A stretch of DNA of 10,490 nucleotides from Colimorpha sp045222795 (lineage in GTDB: Bacteria > Bacteroidota > Bacteroidia > Bacteroidales > P3). Under the pieces are notes generated by a model. It did no database searches. It was not told where the DNA came from and worked only from the letters and a program-made list of their open reading frames with translations. The number at the start of each line of letters is the position of its first letter. Within the stretch, counting starts at the first letter, position 1. The position numbers and the translations under genes were made by a program. Below are positions 1 to 6,019 of this stretch, piece after piece. The stretch lies in assembly GCA_045222795.1 (NCBI GenBank), contig JBGUZF010000125.1:1-10490 (forward strand), given 5' to 3'.

Positions 1-1
1 G

Positions 2-493
2 GCGTGGTGGTTCCTGCGGCATGTGGCGGACAACGAATGGCGCGGCCGAATAGACGCCGGAGAGAGCACCATGGAGCTTACCGCAGAGCTGGTGGGGCGC
101 TTCCCGGAATACCGCGAGGCCATAGAACTCTTCGACCAGTGCTACTTCGACATGCTCACCGGCGAGGTGCCGGGCATGCGCGAACTGCTGGGGGAGGTCA
201 TGCGGCATTACGAGGTCTACGGCCTCACCAACTGGAGCATGGAGACATTCCCAACGGCACGCGAGCGTTTCACAATACTGCAGATGATAGACCGCTATGT
301 GGTGAGCGCTGCCGAGCGGCTGATAAAGCCCGACCCACGTCTGTTCCAGGTGCTGCTCAACCGCTACGGCCTGCGGGCCGAAGAGTGCACCTTCGTAGAC
401 GACAACCCCGACAACGTGGCCGCCGCCCGCAAAATGGGCATGAAGGGCATCGTGTTCACCGGTGCCGACGCCCTAAGAAAAGAGCTTATTTAG
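2..493 (+). CDS. HAD-superfamily hydrolase (phosphatase), 5' end missing
   Basis: The reading frame is open from the window edge, so the start and the N-terminal catalytic Asp motif (HAD motif I) lie outside; about 163 C-terminal residues are visible. They contain three of the four HAD signatures: motif II in GLTNWS, the motif III lysine in KPDPRLF, and the motif IV acidic pair in FVDDNPDN. The helical stretch before motif II looks like a class I cap. This fits the haloacid-dehalogenase-like subgroup that includes small sugar-phosphate phosphatases such as YihX. In the family an aspartyl-phosphate intermediate is formed and a phosphate monoester hydrolysed in the cytoplasm. The substrate cannot be read from sequence. 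An internal ATG at 23 is not a likely start because the frame continues upstream with family-like sequence. The TAG stop lies two bases from the convergent lpxA stop, leaving no room for a terminator. Confidence 0.88.
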   Translation, partial: AWWFLRHVADNEWRGRIDAGESTMELTAELVGRFPEYREAIELFDQCYFDMLTGEVPGMRELLGEVMRHYEVYGLTNWSMETFPTARERFTILQMIDRYVVSAAERLIKPDPRLFQVLLNRYGLRAEECTFVDDNPDNVAAARKMGMKGIVFTGADALRKELI

Positions 494-495
494 AT

Positions 496-1284
496 TTACT
501 CAGACTTACGCGTTGAGCGGAAGCCGCTCATGAGGCCTGTGTTGGCGCTGCCGATGAAGGCCAGCACCTGCTTGCCCTCGTCGGTGTTGCCGTATTTCTC
601 CTTCACTATCTCGACAGCTTCGCTGAGGGGTATGCCCTTGACGAAGATGTAGCGGTAGATGTCGGTGATGTTGTTGATGGCCTCGCGCGAGAAGCCACGG
701 CGTTGGAGGCCGAGGCTGTTGACGCCGCAGTACTGTATGGGGTAGCGGGCACCTTTGACGAAGGGCGGGATGTCCTTGTCGATGAGGGCGCCACCCTGGG
801 TGATGACGTGCGAGCCGATATGGATGAACTGCAGGCAGGCCGTCTTGCCGCCGAGGATGACCCAGTCGCCGAGGATGATATGTCCGGCGAGGGTGGCGTT
901 GTTGGCCAGCACGCAGTGGTCGCCCACCACGCAGTCGTGGGCTATATGCACGTAGGCCATCAGCAGGTTGCCGTTGCCGATGACCGTCTTGCCGCTGGCG
1001 GCGGTGCCGCGGTTTATTGTGCAGCACTCGCGGATGACGTTGTTGTCGCCTATCTCGACGGTGGTGTATTCGCCTGCGAACTTGAGGTCCTGCGGCACGG
1101 CAGCGATGACCGAGCCGGGGAATATCTTGCAGTTCTTGCCGATGCGGGCACCGGGGAATATCGTCACATTGGGGCCCACCCAGGTGCCGTCGCCGATGAC
1201 GACGTCGTCGCAGATGGTGGTGAAATTGTCAATCTTTACGTCCTTGCCTATCTTGGCGTTGGGATGGATGTCGTTCAGTATCAT
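496..1284 (-). CDS. lpxA: Acyl-ACP--UDP-N-acetylglucosamine O-acyltransferase (LpxA)
   Basis: LpxA carries out the first step of lipid A synthesis, transferring a 3-hydroxyacyl chain from ACP to the 3-OH of UDP-GlcNAc in the cytoplasm. The 262-residue length matches the family (E. coli 262). Hexapeptide repeats of a left-handed beta-helix fill about residues 7-165, and the C-terminal helical part contains the conserved GLQRRGFSRE at about 191-201. By hand alignment with E. coli LpxA, the catalytic base His125 is His116 (HIAHDC), His122 is His113, His144 is His135 (TLAGH) and Gly173, which sets acyl length, is Gly164. The position of E. coli His160 is Leu151 here (CLQF instead of HQF), an unusual change. 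The ATG abuts the lpxC stop (TAAATG), so the two genes are probably translationally coupled. It is the last gene of the guaA-LysM-lpxC-lpxA unit. Confidence 0.95.
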   Translation of the reverse strand: MILNDIHPNAKIGKDVKIDNFTTICDDVVIGDGTWVGPNVTIFPGARIGKNCKIFPGSVIAAVPQDLKFAGEYTTVEIGDNNVIRECCTINRGTAASGKTVIGNGNLLMAYVHIAHDCVVGDHCVLANNATLAGHIILGDWVILGGKTACLQFIHIGSHVITQGGALIDKDIPPFVKGARYPIQYCGVNSLGLQRRGFSREAINNITDIYRYIFVKGIPLSEAVEIVKEKYGNTDEGKQVLAFIGSANTGLMSGFRSTRKSE

Positions 1285-2202
1285 TTATTGCTTGTTGATG
1301 TAATCGGATAAGAAACGCGCGAAGGCGTTGTTGGCCTTGTGGCCGGGCTTGTGGATGTTGAACTTGGCGTTGAGGGGCGTGCCCACAAGGCGTATGTCGC
1401 CCACGAAGTCGAGCAGTTTGTGGCGTGCCGGCTCGTTGGGGAAATAGATGTCGGTGGTGTTGAGGACGCCGTCGTGCACCTTGAAGAGGCGCTCGTCCTT
1501 GTTGAAAATCTTGGCCAGGCGCTTGAGCTGGCGCGAGGTGAGCTCTTTGTTGACAAACACCAGCGCGTTGTCGAGCGAGCCGCCCTTGATGAGGTTGAGG
1601 TGCAGGAGGGGCTCCACCTCGTGGAGGAAGACGAAGGTGCGGCAGGGGGCTATGCTGGCGGCGTATTCGCTGAAGTCGTTCATGTCGGCTGTCTGGTGAC
1701 CGATGACGCTGTCGGCGAAGTCTATCTCGCAATGCACGGCGAAGTGGTCGCAGGGCTCCACGTCGTAGACGGAGCCTGTCTTCTCGTATTCGAAGTGCAG
1801 GGGTTCGTTGATGGTGAAACTGCGTCGCTCGGCCTGCTGCTGGCGGAGACCCACGCGGATGAGCTGCAGCATCCAGGGGCGTGCCGAGCCGTCGAGGATG
1901 GGCACCTCGCCGCCGTCGAGGTCGACGATGGCGTTGTCGACCTGAATGCCGTGAAGTGCCGACATCAGATGCTCGATGGTGGCTATCGAGTTGCGGCCGC
2001 TGCCGAGGGTGGTGCCGCGCGAGGTCTCGCCGACGCGGTCGGCGAGGGCCGGCTGGGTGATAATGTTCACGTGGTCGGTGCGGCGGAAGGCTATGCCGAA
2101 GTTCTCGGGGGCGGGCTTCACAGTGACGGTGACCGTGCGGCCTGTGTGCAAGCCGGGGCCTGTCACGCGGAATTCTTTGTTGATAGTGGTCTGTTGTGGC
2201 AT
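1285..2202 (-). CDS. lpxC: UDP-3-O-acyl-N-acetylglucosamine deacetylase (LpxC), not fused to FabZ
   Basis: LpxC is the zinc-dependent deacetylase that commits UDP-3-O-acyl-GlcNAc to lipid A. All main features are present: GLHTGR near residue 18, IEHLMSAL with Glu77 and zinc ligand His78, PILDGSA at about 101-107, CRTF at 187-190, and ARHKLLDFVGD with zinc ligands His261 and Asp265. The catalytic His288 is in KPGH. These correspond to E. coli His79, His238, Asp242 and His265 with the expected spacing. The protein ends at residue 305, right after the LpxC domain, the length of a proteobacterial enzyme. Most Bacteroidetes have an LpxC-FabZ fusion of about 460 residues, so a FabZ gene must lie elsewhere if present. 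The start is six bases after the upstream stop; the lpxA ATG directly follows the TAA. LpxD is not nearby in this window. Confidence 0.96.
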   Translation of the reverse strand: MPQQTTINKEFRVTGPGLHTGRTVTVTVKPAPENFGIAFRRTDHVNIITQPALADRVGETSRGTTLGSGRNSIATIEHLMSALHGIQVDNAIVDLDGGEVPILDGSARPWMLQLIRVGLRQQQAERRSFTINEPLHFEYEKTGSVYDVEPCDHFAVHCEIDFADSVIGHQTADMNDFSEYAASIAPCRTFVFLHEVEPLLHLNLIKGGSLDNALVFVNKELTSRQLKRLAKIFNKDERLFKVHDGVLNTTDIYFPNEPARHKLLDFVGDIRLVGTPLNAKFNIHKPGHKANNAFARFLSDYINKQ

Positions 2203-2208
2203 TCGGCG

Positions 2209-3795
2209 TCAGTCTTTTTTAGTGGTGGCGGGCACGAAGCGCAGGGCGTCCATGCGGAAGAGGGTGGCGCGCACGTTCTCGAGGCCTGCCTGACGGCGCA
2301 GGAGGCGGAGGGGCTGCGTGAGGTCGTCGCCGCCGATAGTCGGGTTGCTCCAGAAATCGGCGCCTTTGCGGTGCAGGCCTTCGACGATATAGAGCGTGAG
2401 GTCGTAGCCTGTGGCTGCGAGGCTCGAGGTAGGCTCGGTGGCGTACTTTTCCCGGAAGGAGTGCAGGAAGTCGACATGCACCTCGTTGGTCATATCCCAC
2501 GAGGTGTAGTAGGTGTGGTAGTTGAGGAACTGGAGCTGGGCGTAGTCGATGTCGTTGTATTCGCGTGTCCAGTCGTTGAGGGTGTAGAGCGTCGGGGTGT
2601 TGGTCTTAAAGGCCGACAGGCGGTTGAGCAGGTTGCCTGCGAAGACGCGGTTGAGGTCCTTGCCCTGGTCGTAGATGCTCAGCACGCTGCAGTTGGGGGT
2701 GCCTTTGAGCACGTTGGCCAGCTTGGCGTTCTGGCTCCAGTTGAAGAGCGTGTACTTTATATCGCCCCGCTCATCGAGCTGGCTTTTCAGCTCGTCGAGC
2801 AGCGGTTTCTCGGCTTTGGAGCCACTATGGATGATGTAGAGATGGCCGTTGGGGCGCTCGAGTTTCATGTTGGTGAGCATACGCCCCAGCATCTCGCTGG
2901 TCGAGGGCTGTATCTTCACCATATAGGGGTTCTCTGCGCAGAGCTCGCTGCGGGTGGCCATCGGGTTGACGATATAGATGCCTGCCTGCTGTGCCAGCTC
3001 GGCGGCTTTGTCGAAGCATTCGCGCAGCAGGAGGGCTATCACGAAGTCGCTCTGGGCCACGTTGTGGCTGATGAAGGCCTCCTCGACTTTGGCGGCGCTG
3101 TTGTCGCTCACGTCGACCACATTCAGCTCCACATGTATGCCTTTCTCGCCCAGCTTCTCGAGGGCCAGCATGATGCCCTCGTAGAACTCGATGAATTCGA
3201 ACTGGCGGTAGGTCTTCTTGCCGCGCTGCTCGATGTCGAACTTCGAGGTGGAGATCTCTTCAATCTGGTTGAGGTGCAGTGGCATCATCAAAGCCACCTT
3301 GATGGTGCGGCCGGTGGTGCGCACCTTGGGAAGTGCCATAGGGGCCTTGGGCTCTGCGGCGGTCTTCTGGGTGCGCGAAGCATGCTTGGATGTCTCGCTC
3401 TTCTTTGGCTCAGCCGATGTATTCTTCTGCTCTGAGGTGCTCTTCTGCTCGGTCTTGGCGGGTGCTGCGGGTTCATCGTCGCCGAACTGGCCGCGATAGG
3501 GCAGCCACACGGTGTCGCCCGGATGGAGGAAGTGGATGTCGACATGCGTCACGGCGTCGAAGCTCTCCACCTTGTAGGCCCGCGCGATGCTATACACCGT
3601 CTGTCCTTTCTCGACAATATGCACGTAGTACTTGCGGCCGTGGAGCAGCTGCGTCTCCTTGCTCACCGTCACAGGTGCGGTGCCGGGAGCCTGCCCTTTG
3701 GCAGAATTGAAAATTGAAAATTGAAAATTGAAAATCACACCCACACATACAACTATGCGGAGCATCGTTTTCCAATTTACGATTATCTTTTCCAT
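2209..3795 (-). CDS. Secreted LysM-domain protein with a periplasmic-binding-protein-like domain
   Basis: This 528-residue exported protein has a signal peptide (hydrophobic core about residues 12-30, possible cleavage after GQA at 36). A LysM domain follows at about 57-99 (YYVHIVEKGQTVYSIARAYK to HPGDTVWLPY), which in the family binds peptidoglycan glycans. A charged Lys/Glu/Thr/Ser linker runs from about 104 to 155. From about 165 to the end the sequence has the alternating pattern of a type I periplasmic-binding fold, as in branched-chain amino acid receptors (IKVALMMPLH, IYIVNPMATRSE, GHLYIIHSGS, ATGYDLTLYIVEGL). It probably sits in the periplasm attached to the wall; ligand unknown. Two starts are possible: Met1 (3795) or Met11 (3765), the latter preceded by GGAAAA and giving a shorter signal peptide. 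The core of the signal peptide is encoded by a seven-base tandem repeat. Its position between guaA and lpxC suggests a role in envelope assembly, but that is inference. Confidence 0.87.
   Translation of the reverse strand: MEKIIVNWKTMLRIVVCVGVIFNFQFSIFNSAKGQAPGTAPVTVSKETQLLHGRKYYVHIVEKGQTVYSIARAYKVESFDAVTHVDIHFLHPGDTVWLPYRGQFGDDEPAAPAKTEQKSTSEQKNTSAEPKKSETSKHASRTQKTAAEPKAPMALPKVRTTGRTIKVALMMPLHLNQIEEISTSKFDIEQRGKKTYRQFEFIEFYEGIMLALEKLGEKGIHVELNVVDVSDNSAAKVEEAFISHNVAQSDFVIALLLRECFDKAAELAQQAGIYIVNPMATRSELCAENPYMVKIQPSTSEMLGRMLTNMKLERPNGHLYIIHSGSKAEKPLLDELKSQLDERGDIKYTLFNWSQNAKLANVLKGTPNCSVLSIYDQGKDLNRVFAGNLLNRLSAFKTNTPTLYTLNDWTREYNDIDYAQLQFLNYHTYYTSWDMTNEVHVDFLHSFREKYATEPTSSLAATGYDLTLYIVEGLHRKGADFWSNPTIGGDDLTQPLRLLRRQAGLENVRATLFRMDALRFVPATTKKD
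3705..3735 (-). repeat. Seven-base tandem tract in the LysM signal-peptide coding region
   Basis: The plus strand shows about 4.4 perfect copies of TTGAAAA in tandem (units begin at 3707, 3714, 3721 and 3728). On the coding strand the tract spells codons 21-31 of the LysM gene, giving the cyclic peptide IFNFQFS, the core of its signal peptide. With a unit of seven bases, each seven-codon turn passes through all frames, so the peptide is the same in any frame and no stop codon arises inside the tract. A change of one unit would shift the downstream frame. Confidence 0.93.
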
Positions 3796-3801
3796 TTTGT
3801 C

Positions 3802-3824
3802 GATTTACAAGATTTACAAGATTT
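3802..3824. repeat. Nine-base tandem repeat upstream of the LysM gene
   Basis: GATTTACAA is repeated 2.6 times without mismatch in the 50-base gap between guaA and the LysM gene. The repeat starts seven bases upstream of the LysM start codon, so it lies in the region contacted by the initiating ribosome. It could space or weaken initiation, or be a copy of a dispersed repeat; no function can be read from it directly. Confidence 0.8.
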
Positions 3825-3825
3825 C

Positions 3826-3838
3826 TGCCCGCAGGGCA
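3826..3838 (-). other. Short hairpin in the guaA-LysM gap
   Basis: The sequence TGCCC-GCA-GGGCA forms a perfect five-base stem with a three-base loop, extendable by one G-U pair on the minus-strand transcript. It lies just after the guaA stop codon. The transcript continues with GAAATCTTG rather than a U run, so it is not a convincing intrinsic terminator. It could partly attenuate read-through or stabilise the guaA 3' end. Confidence 0.35.
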
Positions 3839-3845
3839 AGGAGAT

Positions 3846-5372
3846 TTATTCCCATTCGATGGTTGCGGGCGGCTTGGAGCTGATGTCGTACACCACACGG
3901 TTGACGCCGCGGACGCGGTTGATAATCTCGTTCGAGACCTTGGCCAGGAAGTCGTAGGGCAGGTGACTCCAGTCGGCGGTCATGCCGTCGACGCTCTCAA
4001 CAGCGCGCAGGGCCACGACGCTCTCGTAGGTGCGCTCGTCGCCCATCACGCCGACACTCTGCACAGGCAGCAGCATGGCGCCTGCCTGCCACACCTTGTC
4101 GTAGAGGTCGTTGTCGCGGAGACCCTGGATGAAGATATCGTCAACCTCCTGCAGGATGCGCACCTTCTCGGGTGTCACATCGCTGAGGATACGGATGGCG
4201 AGGCCGGGGCCCGGGAAGGGGTGACGGCCGATAAGGCTGTCCTTGATGCCCAGCTGACGACCCACACGGCGCACCTCGTCCTTGAAGAGGCTGCGCAGCG
4301 GCTCGACGAGCTGCAGCTTCATATAGTCGGGCAGGCCACCCACATTGTGGTGACTCTTGATTGTCTGGCTGGGACCTTTGACGCTCGACGACTCGATGAC
4401 GTCGGGGTAGATGGTACCCTGGCCGAGGAACTTGGCGTCGGTGATAAGTTTGGCTTCGGCGTCGAAGACGTCGATGAAGGTCTTGCCGATGGCCTTGCGC
4501 TTCTTCTCGGGGTCGGTGACGCCGGCGAGCACGCTATAGAAACGCTCCTTGGCGTCGACCCCCTTGACGTTGAGGCCCATATCCTTGTAGCTCTCGAGCA
4601 CGCTCGAGAACTCGTTCTTGCGCAGGAGGCCGTTGTCGACGAAGATGCAATGCAGCTGATGGCCGATGGCCCGGTTGAGCAGCACGGCGGCCACTGTGCT
4701 GTCGACACCGCCGCTGAGGCCCAGCACCACCTTGTCGCCGCCCACTTTGGCCTTGAGTTCGGCAACGGTGGTCTCGATGAAGCTCTCGGGTGTCCACGAC
4801 TGCTGGCAGCCGCAGATGTCGACCACGAAGTTGCGCAGCAGGGTGACGCCGTCCTTCGAGTGATGCACCTCGGGGTGGAACTGTATGGCGTAGGTGGGCT
4901 CGCCCTCGATCTGATAGCCGGCGTACTGCACGTGGTCGGTCGAGCAAATGGTGCGGTAGCCCGCGGGCAGCACCTCGATGGTGTCGCCGTGACTCATCCA
5001 CACCTGGCTGCCTTCGGGGATGCCCTTCATCAGGGGGTTGCTGTTGTCGATAAAGGCGAGGTTGGCGCGGCCATACTCGCGGATCTTCGACTGCTGCACA
5101 CGTCCGCCGCCCCACTTGGCGAGGTACTGGGCACCGTAGCAGACGGCCAGCAAGGGCAGGCGGCCTTTGATATTAGTCATGTCAGGTACCGGAGCATCGG
5201 CGGCATTGCAGCTGAAGGGGCTACCTGAAAAAACGACACCCTTCACGTCGGGCGTGAGGGCGGGAATTTTGTCGAAAGGATGGATTTCACAGTAAACATT
5301 AAGCTCGCGGATTTTGCGCGCGATGAGCTGAGTGTATTGAGAGCCAAAGTCTAAGATGATAATGGTATCCAT
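3846..5372 (-). CDS. guaA: GMP synthase (glutamine-hydrolysing)
   Basis: GuaA converts XMP to GMP using ATP and ammonia released from glutamine, in cytoplasmic purine synthesis. The 508-residue protein has the complete two-part structure. The N-terminal class I glutamine amidotransferase has its nucleophile Cys78 in AVCYGAQ and the dyad His166 and Glu168 in QFHPEVH. The ATP-pyrophosphatase domain has the P-loop LSGGVDST at about 219-226. The C-terminal dimerisation domain contains HPFPGPGLAIR and ends in KPPATIEWE, typical of bacterial GuaA. The start chosen is the ATG at 5372, giving MDTIIILDFGSQ, which matches the family N-terminus. An in-frame extension to 5423 would run through the -7 promoter element and is rejected. 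The inferred leader is only about 15 bases, so no riboswitch fits. The gene heads the LysM-lpxC-lpxA group. Confidence 0.97.
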   Translation of the reverse strand: MDTIIILDFGSQYTQLIARKIRELNVYCEIHPFDKIPALTPDVKGVVFSGSPFSCNAADAPVPDMTNIKGRLPLLAVCYGAQYLAKWGGGRVQQSKIREYGRANLAFIDNSNPLMKGIPEGSQVWMSHGDTIEVLPAGYRTICSTDHVQYAGYQIEGEPTYAIQFHPEVHHSKDGVTLLRNFVVDICGCQQSWTPESFIETTVAELKAKVGGDKVVLGLSGGVDSTVAAVLLNRAIGHQLHCIFVDNGLLRKNEFSSVLESYKDMGLNVKGVDAKERFYSVLAGVTDPEKKRKAIGKTFIDVFDAEAKLITDAKFLGQGTIYPDVIESSSVKGPSQTIKSHHNVGGLPDYMKLQLVEPLRSLFKDEVRRVGRQLGIKDSLIGRHPFPGPGLAIRILSDVTPEKVRILQEVDDIFIQGLRDNDLYDKVWQAGAMLLPVQSVGVMGDERTYESVVALRAVESVDGMTADWSHLPYDFLAKVSNEIINRVRGVNRVVYDISSKPPATIEWE

Positions 5373-5393
5373 ATATTGTATTATTTTAAAGTG

Positions 5394-5424
5394 CAAAGGT
5401 ACAACTTTTTTCCGATACGGCAAA
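5394..5424 (-). promoter_or_regulatory. Bacteroidetes-type promoter for guaA
   Basis: On the minus strand TTTG (5424-5421) is followed after exactly 19 bases by TACCTTTG (5401-5394), matching the Bacteroides primary-sigma consensus of TTTG at -33 and TAnnTTTG at -7. Transcription would begin some 15 bases upstream of the guaA ATG. It probably also drives the LysM gene, lpxC and lpxA, since no other such promoter was seen before them. Confidence 0.85.
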
Positions 5425-5443
5425 AAATATATTTATTTTTGCC
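5419..5443. repeat. Inverted repeat joining the two -33 boxes
   Basis: GGCAAAAA (5419-5426) and TTTTTGCC (5436-5443) are perfect inverted arms around a nine-base AT-rich spacer. The arms contain the -33 TTTG of both divergent promoters. The centre at 5431 is also the centre of the outer arms TGCAAAGGTA (5392-5401) and TATCTTTGCA (5461-5470), which match in nine of ten positions. The symmetry may simply reflect two optimal promoters back to back, or mark an operator for a dimeric regulator. Confidence 0.85.
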
Positions 5444-5468
5444 AATATGCTTTTTTTGTGTATCTTTG
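5438..5468 (+). promoter_or_regulatory. Bacteroidetes-type promoter for the rightward operon
   Basis: TTTG (5438-5441) and TATCTTTG (5461-5468) are separated by exactly 19 bases, a full match to the Bacteroides -33/-7 consensus. Transcription would begin near 5474, leaving a leader of about 30 bases before the ATG at 5507. Given the overlaps downstream, it probably drives the small membrane protein, fucosidase and M23 peptidase genes together. Confidence 0.85.
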
Positions 5469-5474
5469 CAGTGT

Positions 5475-5493
5475 GTAAGCATCAAGCGCTTAC
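5475..5493 (+). other. Possible leader hairpin before the small membrane protein gene
   Basis: GTAAGC (5475-5480) and GCTTAC (5488-5493) pair perfectly around a seven-base loop. The stem sits at the very 5' end of the predicted transcript and ends 13 bases before the start codon, with no clear Shine-Dalgarno sequence in between. It might protect the 5' end or affect initiation. A six-base stem can also arise by chance. Confidence 0.35.
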
Positions 5494-5506
5494 TGCGTAA
5501 CACGCT

Positions 5507-6019
5507 ATGATAACGATAATTATATACATATTAGCACTGGTAATCGTCTTCATCGGGCTGCCTTTCGGAGTGGTGATGGCGGTGAGTTCGTATGTATATA
5601 ACAAGAAAGAGCGTGAGTTGCGCAACGAAGCCGAAGCCCACCGCAAGATACTGGAGAGCACCTACGACCATATCTGGAGCGAGATAAAGCGGCATTGCGG
5701 CATCAGCGAAGAATACCGCCGCTCGTTCAACAACGTCTACCCCAACCTGTTGGACCGCGATATGGACGACGACACGATGCTCAACTGGATACTCGACTGC
5801 AACCTCGACTTCGACCCCGAGGAATACCCCGTGGTGCTGGAAAACATCGAAGAAGACCGCAAGAAGTTTGTGGCCCACCAGCGCCGCATGATGACTATCA
5901 TCCGCGAACACCGCGACCTGATGCAGAAGCGTCTGGGCCGCATGGTAATCAAGAACAAATCGGCCATACGCTATGTACCCATCGAGACGAACCGCGACCG
6001 CTGGGGCAAGACGCTTTAG
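5507..6019 (+). CDS. Small single-span membrane protein of unknown function
   Basis: The 170-residue protein begins with a strongly hydrophobic segment (about residues 2-30, MITIIIYILALVIVFIG onwards), then a basic KKERE stretch, and then a soluble, charged and largely helical remainder. No cleavage site or lipobox is obvious, so an anchored protein with one membrane span is expected. The layout, an N-terminal helix followed by long helices with a late basic segment (QRRMMTIIREHRDLMQKRLGRM at about 125-146, shown in part), recalls LemA-like proteins. The LemA hallmark region for DLIPNLV is not present, so this is only a weak suggestion. The start is supported by the promoter 39 bases upstream and by the hydrophobic N-terminus. 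Its 3' end contains the start codon of the fucosidase gene, with 47 bases of overlap, which implies coupled expression. Confidence 0.78.
   Translation: MITIIIYILALVIVFIGLPFGVVMAVSSYVYNKKERELRNEAEAHRKILESTYDHIWSEIKRHCGISEEYRRSFNNVYPNLLDRDMDDDTMLNWILDCNLDFDPEEYPVVLENIEEDRKKFVAHQRRMMTIIREHRDLMQKRLGRMVIKNKSAIRYVPIETNRDRWGKTL

Noticed and set aside
1339..3435. A 698-codon open frame on the plus strand opposite lpxC and the LysM gene
   Set aside because: It runs antisense across two well-supported genes in a GC-rich region where biased codon use suppresses stops on the opposite strand. Its product shows no domain pattern, and it has no promoter or separate start signal.
3705..3824. CRISPR array or mobile-element end suggested by short repeats
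   Set aside because: The repeats are direct seven- and nine-base tandems without spacers, terminal inverted repeats or a transposase.
3826..3838. Intrinsic terminator after guaA
   Set aside because: The stem is only five to six pairs and is not followed by a U run; listed only as a possible hairpin.
3963..5228. A 421-codon open frame opposite guaA
   Set aside because: The guaA reading is complete with every catalytic motif; the antisense frame is a codon-bias shadow.
5373..5423. N-terminal extension of GuaA by 17 residues
   Set aside because: The extension would include the -7 promoter box and the predicted transcription start, and the family N-terminus begins at MDTIIILDFGSQ.
5373..5506. 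Purine riboswitch or other leader RNA controlling guaA
   Set aside because: The promoter leaves a leader of only about 15 bases, too short for an aptamer.
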